Assembly: GCA_024138015.1 (NCBI GenBank) | Contig: JAMXBB010000003.1 | Coordinates: 10,246,742-10,310,741, forward strand | Length of the DNA: 64,000 nt | Direction: 5' to 3' | Origin: Lumnitzera littorea | Lineage: Eukaryota > Streptophyta > Magnoliopsida > Myrtales > Combretaceae | Shown here: piece after piece, positions 49,112 through 59,899 of the stretch | Layout of the letters: each line of letters begins with the position of its first letter | How positions within the stretch are numbered: the stretch's first letter is position 1 | The notes under the pieces: generated by a model | The model's database searches: none | Told to the model about the DNA's origin: nothing | Seen by the model: only the letters and a program-made list of their open reading frames with translations | Program-made: the position numbers and the translations under genes

Positions 49112-49230
49112 ATGGATAACATGGATGGTGCCGAGTACATTCTAATCTCCGTCATCAACTCTTGTTTTTCATCCGATCCTTTCCGCATCAAATACTCGTC
49201 TCAAATTTACGCTTTTGTTCAACTCTTCAG
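49112..49230 (+). pseudogene. Orphan first exon of an unidentified gene
   Basis: An ATG in a good context (GCCGCCATGG) opens 39 codons plus two bases starting 'MDNMDGAEYILISVINSCFS' and ending IYAFVQLF, followed by a donor CAG|GTTAGG. No second exon follows; 18S rRNA-like sequence and then a transposon come next. A copy without the ATG part lies at 58745-58985. The protein family is not recognised. It is either a broken gene or an exon carried by a duplication. Confidence 0.45.
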
Positions 49231-49447
49231 GTTAGGTTTTCACTTCAAATCTTCTTCCATCTATTTGGTTCCCAAGAAACGATAACAAAAGAAAATGTTT
49301 TAGGGGACAGTGACGATTGTATCGTCAAAAGTCTCGTTCGTTATAATCGGTCGCATGGGCCTCGCCGACCACCCTGATATATCATCACCCATGTCCCAAC
49401 TCCCATTCTTTTTATTGTATTTCACTAAAGTTTTTATTTTTAACCAG

Positions 49448-49474
49448 TTATGAAAGACGAACAACTGCGAAAGT

Positions 49475-49515
<41 letters not shown>

Positions 49516-49591
49516 AGGCTCGAAGATGATCAGATACCATCCTAGTCTCAACTATAAACGATGCCGACCAGGGATCAACGGATGTTGCTTA

Positions 49592-49622
<31 letters not shown>

Positions 49623-49867
49623 GAGTTTTTGGGTTCCGGGGAGAGTATGGTTGCAAGGCTGAAACTTAAAGGAATTAACGGAAGGGCACCACTAGGAGTA
49701 GAGCCTGTGGCTTAATTTGACTCAACACGGGGAAACTTACTAGGTTCAGACATAGTAAGGATTGACAGACTGATAGCTCTTTCTTGATTCTATGGGTGGT
49801 GGTGCATGGCCGTTCTTAGTTGGTGGAGTGATTTGTCTGGTTAATTCCGTTAACGAACGAGACCTCA
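49448..49867 (+). pseudogene. Nuclear 18S rRNA fragment (about 420 bp)
   Basis: The sequence is the 3' middle part of plant 18S rRNA, from TATGAAAGACGAACAACTGC through CACGGGGAAACTTAC and GGTGGTGGTGCATGGCCG to AACGAACGAGACCTC. Differences from the usual sequence are mainly C to T or G to A, for example GGCACCACTAGGAGTAGAGC. It is a dispersed rDNA fragment, not a functional gene. Confidence 0.95.
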
Positions 49868-50029
49868 CCAAAGTATTGATTTTTTACCACCAGAGCAAAT
49901 TCAAGTTTTGATTTTCAGCCAGATTTGGCAATCTGGGTGGTATTTCTAGGTCATATAGGAGTGGTGATTTATGGTCGGGGTTGGTTGCAAAAGGTGTATG
50001 AGCGGTGTGATGGAGCTCTATTAAGAAGA

Positions 50030-50160
50030 TGATAGTTTTTGAGATTAGTATATAGATATAGTATTTGGTAAAAAATAATACGAAAATAAGTTTCGAGCGA
50101 AAGTTAATATGAGAATATGGTAACACGTAACTTTACTAGGATTTTTTTATATTGAAGTCA
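50030..50160 (+). repeat. Left terminal inverted repeat of the Mutator-like element
   Basis: Matches the reverse complement of about 55975-56115: shared TTAGTATATAGATA, AAAAAATAATACGAAAATAAG, AAGTTAATATGAGAATATG and TATATTGAAGT blocks in order. Outer ends are fixed only to within about 10 bp. Confidence 0.8.
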
Positions 50161-50694
50161 CATGGGGGGTATGCAACTTTAGTGCCAATATATATCCTCA
50201 AATCAATCATCCCCTTTATTTCTCACTCACAGAATCTTTCATAAAAAATTGTGTATGCACAAATCTCTTAATCTCACTAATCTATAGGTGTTCAGATACT
50301 GAATGTTTTATAAGAATTGTTTAGTTTTATTTATTCAATTTTTTTGAATTAATTATTTTTATTTGTTATTGTTTATTTAGTTTCTATTATGAAATTTTAG
50401 TATTTATAGTAATATATGTTCTGTAGAAAAATGTAGATTTATTTTATATAAAATACATATTTGTTGTAGTAGTAGTAGTAATAGTTTAGAAAAATTATAT
50501 TTAGTTGTTGATGATAGTAGTAAAAATATTAGTTATTTAACGTGAGTAATGTAGTTGATTAAGGATCTTTTAAAGATAGAAGTTGTGTAATGATGATATG
50601 TTGGTCAAAAGTGTTAATTTTAGTGAGTGGAATGTGATTGTTATATGGAGTTTTTGCTAACACAGTAATAACTCGTATAATAATTAGGGGCAAG

Positions 50695-53400
50695 ATGGTA
50701 GATTATGTGAAAATCATTGTCTACATACATGGAAAATATTATGAGAGGTAACTTCGGAGTGGAGCATGATAGGAAGCTAGTAAAGAAGTTGAAGATGAAT
50801 AAGGGGTCAAATTATGCCCATTTTCCATTTTTTGAACAAAATACGCAATAGTATTGGAATTAGCACTACTGGAGTAGAAATTGTTCACAGACATTCAATA
50901 TATTATGAAGGCAGTGTCTACTATGAGTTGATGCCTATTAGGGATCATAACAATGTTGAAAACTTTATTGAGATAGTTGAATTGTTGGGTGAACGAGGTA
51001 TTTAGCATATTTATGTTCGATTGGGTGGACATAGTAGTATAGGCCTCAGTAATAAACCCATGAATATTGCATCGCAACAAGTACACTCATTTGGAACTGA
51101 TTTTCCTATGGCTGACGATAGTTACCTTCATACTACAGAACAAGACGTAGTTCAGGATGATGCTATTAACGTTAATGTGAACGAGGAAGCACTTGATGTA
51201 GTCTATTGTAGACTATGGGGAAATTTGGTAAGAAGATCCGAGTTATGATCTTTATATGGAAAGGATTGCTATGGGTCTTGATGGTAGTGCTGATGAAAAT
51301 GATGATGATAACAGTGAAGAGGATGGTGATGAGGGGGAAAAGGAAGGCGAAGCTGACTATGATGACGAAGATGATGAAGGAAGGGACGGGCTAACTTTTG
51401 CTATCTTAGGGAGTAATGTCTCCATGGCCAATCCATCTGCACCTTTGCCAGCTCTTGTTCAAACTTTTGTAACACGACATAACCGGCTTACTGTAAGAAT
51501 CCAATCCCATTCCTGAATATGGGTGTTGACAGTAGATATGCTACATTTGAGGATGAATAGAACGCGCAATGCAACAATACAATTGATAGCGACGAGTTAA
51601 GTGTTGACATGAGATTTCGCACTAAGAAGGAACTATAGGACGCTGTGAAGAATTACAAGATAACGTGGCACTGCAACTTTCAAGTTCATGAATTGGACCT
51701 AATGTTATGGCACATTCACTATATAGAAAGGGAAAATGGATGCAATTGGAGGCTAAGAGTGTGTAAAAAGTAAGTGTATGACATATTTGTGATAACAATT
51801 ATCGAGGGACTGCACACATGTGTAAACCCAACAATAAGACAAGACCATCCCCAGATAGATAGTAATTTAATGGCCAGACGATTCATTGGAAACGTTAGCA
51901 CGAACTCTGATATTATTATTGCATACTTGACTCAAAATATTCAGAACGAGTTTGGATACATGATGACGAGAAGGCGGGAGTTTGAAGGAAAGAGAAAAGC
52001 AATAGAGATGGCGTATGGTAAATGGAAGAAATCGTACAATGATCTTCCAAAACTTCTAAACGCTATTAAGATAACAAACCTGGGATGAGAGGTTAAGTGA
52101 GGGTGGAAAGGTACAGTTGAGTTAGTTGTATCGGAGATGAAGTGGGTGTTTTGGACATTCGGATCTTGTGTACATGCATTTAGATATTGTCGTCCAATCG
52201 TTTGCATTGATAGCACCTTTTTGTATGGCAAGTACGGCCATAAGTTGCTTGTTGCATGCACAATAGAAGGAAATAACAGCATTATGCCATTGGCTTTTGC
52301 ACTCGTTAACACAAAATCCGAGAAGATGTAGTCTTGGTTCCTTCGGCATTTAAAGAAATATGTAGTTGGTGAACGGGAAGAGACAATATGCTTGATTTGA
52401 AACAGGCATATTGGTATTAAGAAAGCTTTTAACAATGTGAATAATGGTTGGCAACCACTTTTTGGGGTATGGAGATATTGTATAAGACACATAGCTAGTA
52501 ATTTTAACTGCAAACATAAAAACCAAACATGTAAGAAATTGGCAACAGTAGTAGGCATGCAGGCGTAACAATGAAAATTTTCTACTCTGATGGAAGAGAT
52601 GTTGATATTGAATGAGAACGCTTTGCGTTGGTTTGCAAAACTTGACATTGATAGATGGACATTGTATGTAGATGGTAATGATAGGTTCGGATACATGACG
52701 TCTAATATTGTTAAGAGTTATAATGTAGTTCTTAAAGGTTCTCATGGCTTACCAATTGCAGCTTTAGTACGAAGGATATTCTATAACATTGTTGCATTGT
52801 GGGAAAAGAAGGACGATGAAATTTCAAAAGCCATGTCGAAGGGTATGGTATACATTACATATGTACAATCGTTAATAGAGAAGTGGCATAGCGAGCAAGT
52901 GCGCACAAGGTTACCAATTATAGTATTATAGTAGGCATAATGGACTGTTTGAGGTAAGAACTGGTAACCGAAGAGAGCCAAATGGAGTGATAAAAAGTAG
53001 GGGTAGTATTCACATAATTGACATGGATAATCGGTATTGCATGTGTTAGAAATGACAAATATATAGAATTCCTTGCTCCCATGCATTTGCAACTGCAGTT
53101 GAGCTAAGGACAAATGCCCTAAACCGTATTGGTCAATGGTATAAGTAGATAAACCAACTTTGATGTATACCAATGACATTTTTTCCCTTTGAGTAATGAG
53201 ATTAATTGGCTAGCAGTGAATTTTCCAAAGCTTAAGCCATAGTCTAAGCTAAAGAGAGACAAAGGGAAGCCTAGGACAAAACGCTACCACATGGAGATGG
53301 ATATACGTGAAGCGCTTGATAGGAATAAATGTAGTTACTGTTGAAGGGAAGGACATAACAGGCGTAGATGTTCAGATTTGAATAGGGCTGGTAATTTGTA
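50695..53400 (+). pseudogene. mudrA: MuDR-type (MULE) transposase, decayed
   Basis: ORF pieces in order: N-terminus 'MVDYVKIIVYIHGKYYERGN' at 50695; an acidic Asp/Glu-rich stretch at 51290-51400; MuDR domain pieces near 51600-51760 (VDMRFRTKKEL); 'MTRRREFEGKRKAIEMAYGK' near 51960; the catalytic domain with 'IVCIDSTFLYGKYGHKLLVA' near 52200 (first Asp present); 'RHIGIKKAFNN' near 52405, where the expected Ser-Asp before Arg-His reads stop-Asn, so the second catalytic Asp is lost; a SWIM-like C-x-C...CxH segment with 'IPCSHAFATAVEL' near 53070; and a zinc knuckle 'KCSYC', stop, 'REGHNRRRC' near 53330. The transposase would cut and join element ends; this copy is dead. Confidence 0.9.
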
Positions 53401-53512
53401 TTACTATTTTTTACATATGCATACACATAAATTTTCCGTTAGTTTATAACATCTATTTGTTTTATATTACTTGCATTGTCAATTATGAATGTTAATCACA
53501 ATTGCAAGTTAA

Positions 53513-55640
53513 ATGGACCCAGGACCATTTGACCCTTCAGTTTTGGGTGAGCAGGCATCCCATCACTCTTAGGATGTATGGGAGGGATAGGTACGTTATT
53601 TAATGATTTCTTCCATTCATATAAAACATAAGTTAGGTGTGGATATATTAATATTTATGTTCGTGTAATTTAATATAGGCACCAGGTATACTTACAGTTA
53701 GACAGCGTGAGCTAGCAATGAAGAAGAGCGAAGAGCTCATACCATTGCATCCACGCATGGAGTGGTACTCAGCGGAGGTAGGGTTTATGGTTGTTAGCTA
53801 ACTTCCATTCATCTAGATGGATTGGCACTTGATTACCGCCCTTATAGAGAGGTGGAGGCCAGAGACACGTACATTTTATATGGTGTACGGTGAGATGACC
53901 ATTACGCTCTAAAATATTGAGGTCCAGCTAGGCCTTAGGGTTGATGGTGTTATTGTCACTAGTAGCACAAACAAGAATTGTGTAAATGTGGTGAGAAACT
54001 TATTAATTGATGTTTCACCATTTAATGATGTGAAGGGTGGTCGCGTACGATTGTCATGGCTAGCCAATAGATTTAGAATTATTTCAAGTAATGCCGACGA
54101 GGATATGGTCATGTGTCACACTCATCGTATATCCTCCAACTGATAGGAGGATTCTTATTTGCAGATAAATTTTCTAGCTATGAACATCTCATGTACCTTC
54201 CATTATTGGATGACTTCTGGATGGCGGGTACATATAGTTGGGGATCGGCTTGTCTAGCATGGTTATACCAACAGCTATGAAACGTTGCATGGACAGGTGT
54301 ATCTGAGATCGGGGGGCCAATGATTCTACTGCAGGTTTGGGCATAGGAACATTTCCTACACATTGTACCCCTTAGTAAATTCAGTTTCATGATTATAGAT
54401 GGTATTCCTTTGGCCGGTAGATGGCGAATTGATAAGAACACTACACATGGATCAACTTATGTAGTCCAGTTGTATCACAAGGCATCTGACTTGTAGACGA
54501 GTCATCAGGTACCTTAGATACACTATTTGATCTTGCTTAAAAAGTTCATGTTATAATTACTAATTTTTTTGCTCTTTTAACTCACATACATTTCATTTCA
54601 GGTTGTATGGCAACCTTATTCATAAGACATTCTTCAACTTTTACCTCCTACATGTATGATTGATAGGGGTCTTTGGACGGCTAGGGTACCCTTTATCTGT
54701 TTCTACATTGTAGAGTTCTACTTTCCGGATCATGTCATTTAACAATTTGGTGGCTTTTAGACAAAGCCTCAGCTAGTGCATATTAGCGAGCAGCTTCATC
54801 GACAAAATCTTAGAAGTTGTATAGATGTCAATTGGAGAGTAGTGCATGATGGTTACATTCGATACTGGGCAGATCGGCTTACTTAGATTGTTCATCCACA
54901 CTTAATTTTTGATGTGGACCCTGATTATTTGTAGTAGTACAGGCAGCATACTCGTCGATACATAACACACTCGGGTGTAATGATGGGTCATCTAGTAAGT
55001 ACAATCAATATAATAGTTTGTGTATAACCCCATTTATCATATAGTATTATTGCTAATTGTTTTTCTTCTATGTAGGTTGACACCCTACAGTCTGTTCAGT
55101 TGACTGATGACATACAATTGGCCCACCGGATTGTTGAAGGTGGCTTACAATTTTTGGAGGACCATGGTGGTATTATCTTGCATCATCCATTTCCACACCA
55201 TCCATTACCTGATGAAGGAGCCCAGCTTAAGCAGCTAGAACTAGTAGCACCTTAATTGTCGCGTGACATAATTCGTACTAAAGGGAGGTTGAACTGGGGT
55301 CAGACGAGGAAGGGGTCGAGGGGATTTGGATGTTTCATCTGTGGGGCGACATTCCATTGACTTAGGTCAGATTGGTTCCCACTTAGGAGCTTTGCATGTT
55401 ACACCACTGTTTAACCATTTATTCCGTAATACGCCGGCGATGCCCTATAAAAGACGTACTACATAGTCGTAGAGCTCCACCATTGGTGAAGGGGTCACCC
55501 AACACCATTTACCTTCACATGGTAGCCCTATTCTGCCTAGAGACTTTTTAAACTTGTCGCTGAGCCTTTTATGGGTTCTTCTGAGAGACGACAATCATTA
55601 TTATCTAGATATGGGGCGTTTTTTGGTTGGCGTAAGGGTC
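53513..55640 (+). pseudogene. Plant mobile domain (PMD) gene carried in the Mutator-like element
   Basis: Exons by splice sites: 53513-53590, 53679-54508, 54602-54994, 55076 to about 55640, all with GT-AG introns. Translation shows MDPGPFDPSVLGEQASH, then 'LITALIERWRPETRTFYMVY' and 'MTITLXNIEVQLGLRVDGV' (X is a stop), 'RVRLSWLANRF', then 'GLWTARVPFICFYIVEFYF' and 'VNWRVVHDGYIRYWADRL'. This is the PMD layout (ALIERWRPETHTFH...GE.TITLQDV..QLGLP.DG; W.A.VPLICF..VEWH.PDRV). PMD proteins are known both as host genes (the MAIN/MAIL family) and inside MULEs and Gypsy elements. Several stops and shifts are present. Position next to mudrA and inside the inverted ends shows it belongs to the element. 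Confidence 0.85.
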
Positions 55641-55974
55641 GGCATTAGATTTGATTTTCTGGATATTTTTTTTATATTCTGATTGTAATAGTAACTGATG
55701 TATCCAGATATTATTTGAAATTTATTTTTTATTACACTTTTATCGTACGTACATATGGTATCGATAAATAAATAAATTTTTTATCTAAAATATAAGCGTT
55801 TGACATTCCTATTAGAATGAAAAAAAAAACCCACACAATTATTGAAGTCACATTAAGTCATGCAATTTTCATCGTATATTTGTTTAAGTATGATAATAAA
55901 CTGCAATAAAGTCAAAATTAAAACAAAAATTACACCAAACTTGTAATCTTTTGTAAAAAAAATTACACTAATGC

Positions 55975-56115
55975 GACTTTAGTATAATTTTTTTTATATT
56001 GAAGTTGCATGCGATTTCACTATCATATTCTCATATTAACTTTTGCTTAAGACTTATTTTCGTATTATTTTTTATCAAGTACTGTATCTATATACTAAAC
56101 TTGATGGTTTTTCTA
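55975..56115 (-). repeat. Right terminal inverted repeat of the Mutator-like element
   Basis: Partner of 50030-50160. Together they delimit an element of about 6.1 kb. A 9-bp target duplication could not be read with certainty because the outermost bases have diverged. Confidence 0.8.
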
Positions 56116-56324
56116 TGATTTGCTGAAAGGAAGAAGATAGTATTTTTTGTTATTTCAGTTTGGAAAGAAAGAAAACACCCTTGCATGGAATCCCAATTAC
56201 GAGGTAAAATTTAAGAATCTGTATTTAGAGATTTTAGGGAATTGGAATTCACGTGGAGTTGTTATTACATTAAGAAAAAACCAATTGAAAATGGTAATAA
56301 AAGATACATTAAAAATAAGGGGGG

Positions 56325-56582
56325 AATGATAAAATAATAAGTAATAGATATTAATATATTGTGCAAAAGAACAAGTTTTGAAACTTTGATGAATATATTT
56401 ATTTTTGTAACGTGTTTACAGTAAATTTGAAATCGCTTAACCCATTCTTGATGATGTTTAACATCAATTGATAAACTAAGTTTGTGAAGAAAAAGTAATA
56501 TGAGTTCGTCAACTGATGATGCACGCTTTGATTGAGACTAACAACAAATGTTAGTTATACACCATCAAATCATCAGAATTAA
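56325..56582. repeat. Duplicated unit C
   Basis: Close match to 48500-48765, ending with the shared block GAGACTAACAACAAAT then ACACCATCAAATCAT. The Mutator-like element lies between units B and C. Confidence 0.8.
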
Positions 56583-56902
56583 CACTCAGTAAAGTGAACG
56601 GTCATTAATAAGTAAGCTCAAGGATTTGGAAGATTCACTTCCAAGAAAACACAAGCACAAGCCTCTTTTTCCCTTGGGATACCATACTTTTCAGTTGTGC
56701 ACATAATAGCTTATGTGCTATCCTTATACATTATACATGATGCATATGGTCCTTTCCTATGAAGCGGAGCAAGCAAACCATGCTGTAAGTACAATAATAT
56801 AATATAATGTAACTAATAGTCATAGGTGTAATTGATCCTTGAAGTGATACATCATATGCTTTCTCTTTCCTTCTCTTAAGGTTCATGTGTAACGAGCTAA
56901 AG

Positions 56903-58001
56903 CTACGGTTGATGGCCACCTCCAGTCCTTGGATCGTGTCCACCTGCATTGGCTTTTCCAACAAAGTGAAACTGAGAAGAAAAAAGTAGCCTCCCTCCAT
57001 GATGAGCACAGCCTTGAAATTAAAAAAGAAAATTAGAGAAGAAAAATCAAATGTTGTTTGATCATATAGAAGTCAATAAGAACATCGTCAATATGCCAGG
57101 CACACAATTCCAAGCCAAGTAACACCAACGATTTCCTCCTGCGATAAATCTGAATGAGCTGGCGTAGCTTGAACTTGGCTGATTGCTTCGACACGCAAAG
57201 TATGAATTGCTTTACTTTTCTTTTTTAACCGTGCAGATAACTTAAAACGTGTAAGTGACTTTAAAAGTTGTGAGATGAAGTCTGAAGAAATTCTGGTGTA
57301 GGAGTTCGGGGATAAAGTGCAAATTTGCTTAAGGTGAGAGCTTCCTAGTTAGCTAATGCAGGAGTTTAAGCAACTTCTGAAGTTGCTAAATGATGTATAT
57401 GATCTAAGAACATGGAAGGCTAATCCCTTCTATATCCAGAACTGTAGATTTGTGCTTCCATTACTATTATATATTTACTTTGGTAAATTACAAATTGTAC
57501 CGTTATAATTACTCAATATGCCTTAACCCGTTACCTTTGAAATCCTTAATCTTTTAAAAATAGCGCTTTTAGACTTGTATATGACTTTTTTTTTTTCTTT
57601 TGTTTATTTTGCCATTGAACAAATAAAATGGTTATATTTGTGATTTTACTCACCTCAAATAACAGAAATAAGTTATAAGGTAGAGATATAGTGAATTTAT
57701 ATACTTCAAGTCAAAATCAGTATATAACTAAATAAAAAAACATTAATAGATCTTATTTTAACCACTTTGATTTAAAAATTGTAATTTTGTGATGATAAAG
57801 TATTCATTATTATAACTTTATAAATTAATAATAATCTCTTTAATAACTCATCTGAGGCTTCACTTAATCATATGATATCATGGAATTAGATATACATGGC
57901 TTACCCGTAGGACTGAGACGACGAATTAAAGCAGTTGCGCCGATCACGTGAGAAGACAATGATATCAAAACCAGAAAAAGATAAAAGGATTTTAAAACCA
58001 T
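56903..58001 (-). CDS. Putative small secreted peptide precursor 2 (two exons, 68 aa)
   Basis: Exon 1 runs 58001 to 57905 (32 codons plus one base) and encodes a signal peptide, 'MVLKSFYLFLVLISLSSHVI' then GATA, ending at donor G|GTAAGC. The 892-bp intron ends TTTCAAG; exon 2 runs 57012 to 56903 and stops at TAG. The frame is kept across the junction (phase 1, split Gly). The C-terminus is 'VGKANAGGHDPRTGGGHQP'. A TATA box (TATATAA, 58061-58055) lies 54 bp upstream of the ATG. Exon structure is the same as in peptide gene 1 and exon 2 is repeated at 59682-59791 with the same length and stop. The intron carries half of the MITE family (57484-57600), which explains its greater length. The 92-codon open frame over exon 2 is in another frame and does not join exon 1. 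Family unknown; the HDP motif recalls PSY peptides, unproven. Confidence 0.6.
57484..57600 (+). mobile_element. Half copy of the MITE family in the peptide gene 2 intron
   Basis: Starts GGTAAATTACAAAT and follows the left half of the element at 15354-15657 (ACCTTTGAA, CTTTTAGA-T blocks). The right half is not found. Confidence 0.6.
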
Positions 58002-58054
58002 TTTCTTGTTACTTGATAATAATGGTTTAACTAAATGCTTTAATCTATCAAGCA

Positions 58055-58061
58055 TTATATA
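58055..58061 (-). promoter_or_regulatory. TATA box of peptide gene 2
   Basis: CTCTATATAATGC on the minus strand, 54 bp upstream of the start codon, a normal distance for a plant TATA box plus a short 5' leader. Confidence 0.6.
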
Positions 58062-58500
58062 GAGGCCATAGACATGTTCTTACCAAGATATAACGTTTTT
58101 ACTACGATACCAACAACGTCAAACACGTGCTTTGAATCACCTGTTTTAGTAAGCATGGTAGACCTAAAAGCATTGCTTGAAGTCATATTGCGCGTAGTCA
58201 AAGAAAAGGACTGAACCCTAGAAATAACAACAACTATACATGATATTCAATGTGTTAATATAATTGAATCTTATTTTATCATGATGTGTATAAAGTAAAT
58301 ATATGGAGCCAATAAAACTCAAATTTAAAGGTAAAAGTGAGAAGAAGTTATATCTTAAAATATACTTAACTCGATATTGTTTATTTAATGCAATCATTTC
58401 TTGTTTTTTCAAAAATCCACACCCTTTTCAAGCTGGTATAAAGGGCCCTAACCAATGAAAATATAAAATTTCTGGAACACGATATTATATTAATATACCT

Positions 58501-58519
58501 ATATATATATATATATATA
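58501..58519. repeat. (TA)n microsatellite
   Basis: Perfect AT dinucleotide run within AT-rich flank of peptide gene 2. Confidence 0.8.
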
Positions 58520-58744
58520 AAGACTAACGAACACAGTTAAAGTATACATAACTTTTTCTTATTTACAGAGTAATTGATGCAGTGATATCGTACCTGTCAA
58601 CTTCTAAAATAATTATATCAACACTCTAATTTCATTTTATTTTATTTTTAGATCTACACCACTTTTCAAGTTAGTGTAAAGAGACCAAACCAACGAAAAT
58701 CTACCTAATTTCTAATGTATAATGGAAGACGATCAGAATAGTCT

Positions 58745-58985
58745 TTTCATTTTCGCATCAAATACTCGTCTTAAATTTATGCTTTTGTTCAACTCTTCAA
58801 CTTAGGTTTTCACTTCAAATCTTCTTCCAACTATTTGGTTCCCAAGAAACGATAACACAAGAAAATGTTTTAGGGGGACAGTGACGATTGTATCGTCAAA
58901 GGTCTCGTTGGTTATAATCGGTCGCATGAGCCTTGCCGATCATCTTGATACATCACCACCCATGTCCCAATTCCCATTCTTTTCG
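58745..58985 (+). pseudogene. Second copy of the orphan exon and its downstream flank
   Basis: Matches 49170-49410 base for base over long stretches (CGCATCAAATACTCGTCT, CACTTCAAATCTTCTTCCA, GTGACGATTGTATCGTCAAA). The ATG part is missing and the donor site reads CAACTTAGG instead of CAGGTTAGG, so the copy cannot splice in the same way. Confidence 0.7.
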
Positions 58986-59656
58986 AGTTTTGTACATCTA
59001 TAGGATAAATTTCAAAACATAGTATGAAAATAAGGTGTTTGAAGTAAATTTTACATGAATGGAATAGTGAAGGTGTGCCCTGCGCGTGCACCTTCACTGT
59101 GCACTTGTTTTTATACTAAAAGCAATCGTTTTGTAAAAATATTTTTATAAGGAAGATGCAATTTAAGCATGCGCATTTTTTAATAAAGAACGTGAATAGT
59201 TGATATTCATTTTCTTTAATATGGAAAGCGCGTGACTGACTTACGCCTTTTTATTTACATTAAAGGTGTGCCCAAGTCATGTGCCTTTAGTTTGTCTATA
59301 TAAACTCTATTTTCCGCATTCCCCCCTCATTCTTACATCTTCTAGTTTCCAAAAGCTCTCAAGCCTTTTTTTTTTCTCTCTCCGAGTGATAGTGTGACCC
59401 TATTTGTCTTGTATGCACTTACCCTATTTTTCTCATATGCACTTACCTTATTTTTCTCGTATGAGCAGGAGTTCGCCTAACCCACGTGTTAAGCTTCTTC
59501 ATAGCATATTTCATATGCACTTGTTCGGTGTCTATTCCTTTTCTCACTAGCTAAATTCTTCTTTCCCAATAATTGACACAGTTGTAGAATATTTTCTTAA
59601 CAAGTGAAGTCAAAGGCAATACTCTACAACCTTTCAATACGGTATTGTACCTCTAT
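58986..59656. other. Intergenic sequence
   Basis: No ORF recognised. A partly repeated TTTTTCTC-TATGCACTTACC block near 59410-59460 is a short tandem duplication. Confidence 0.4.
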
Positions 59657-59842
59657 AACGTTCATGTGTAACGAGCTAAAGCTACAGGTTAAGGTGGGCT
59701 CCATGCCTTGGGTCGTGTCCACCTGTAGTGGCTTTTCCAACAAAGTGAAATCGAGAAGAAAGAAGTAGCCTCCCTCTATGCTGAGCAAAGCCTTGAAATT
59801 AAAAATAGAAGAAAATTAGAGAAGAAAAATCAAATGTTGTTA
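59657..59842 (-). pseudogene. Third peptide gene copy: exon 2 only
   Basis: Copy of 56877-57060. Behind the same acceptor (TTTCAAG) it encodes 35 codons and a TAG stop at exactly the same place (59791 to 59682), ending 'VGKATTGGHDPRHGAHLNL'. No exon 1 is found upstream: within about 60 bp the sequence changes into LTR family S copy 3. It is a remnant unless exon 1 lies beyond that LTR. Confidence 0.65.
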
Positions 59843-59899
59843 ATCATACTAGTACTTGGAATTAACATATTTGCTTTGGATATAATTCATCACAAAATA

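Noticed and set aside
51290..51400. Asp/Glu-rich ORF as a separate acidic protein
   Set aside because: It lies in order within the MuDR transposase, which often has an acidic stretch after its N-terminus.
51941..52696. 251-aa ORF on the minus strand, the longest in the window
   Set aside because: It is the shadow of the MuDR transposase on the + strand, where the conserved motifs are.
56731..57009. 92-aa ORF over exon 2 of peptide gene 2
   Set aside because: It is in a different frame from the one that splice sites join to the signal-peptide exon, and it runs on into non-coding flank.
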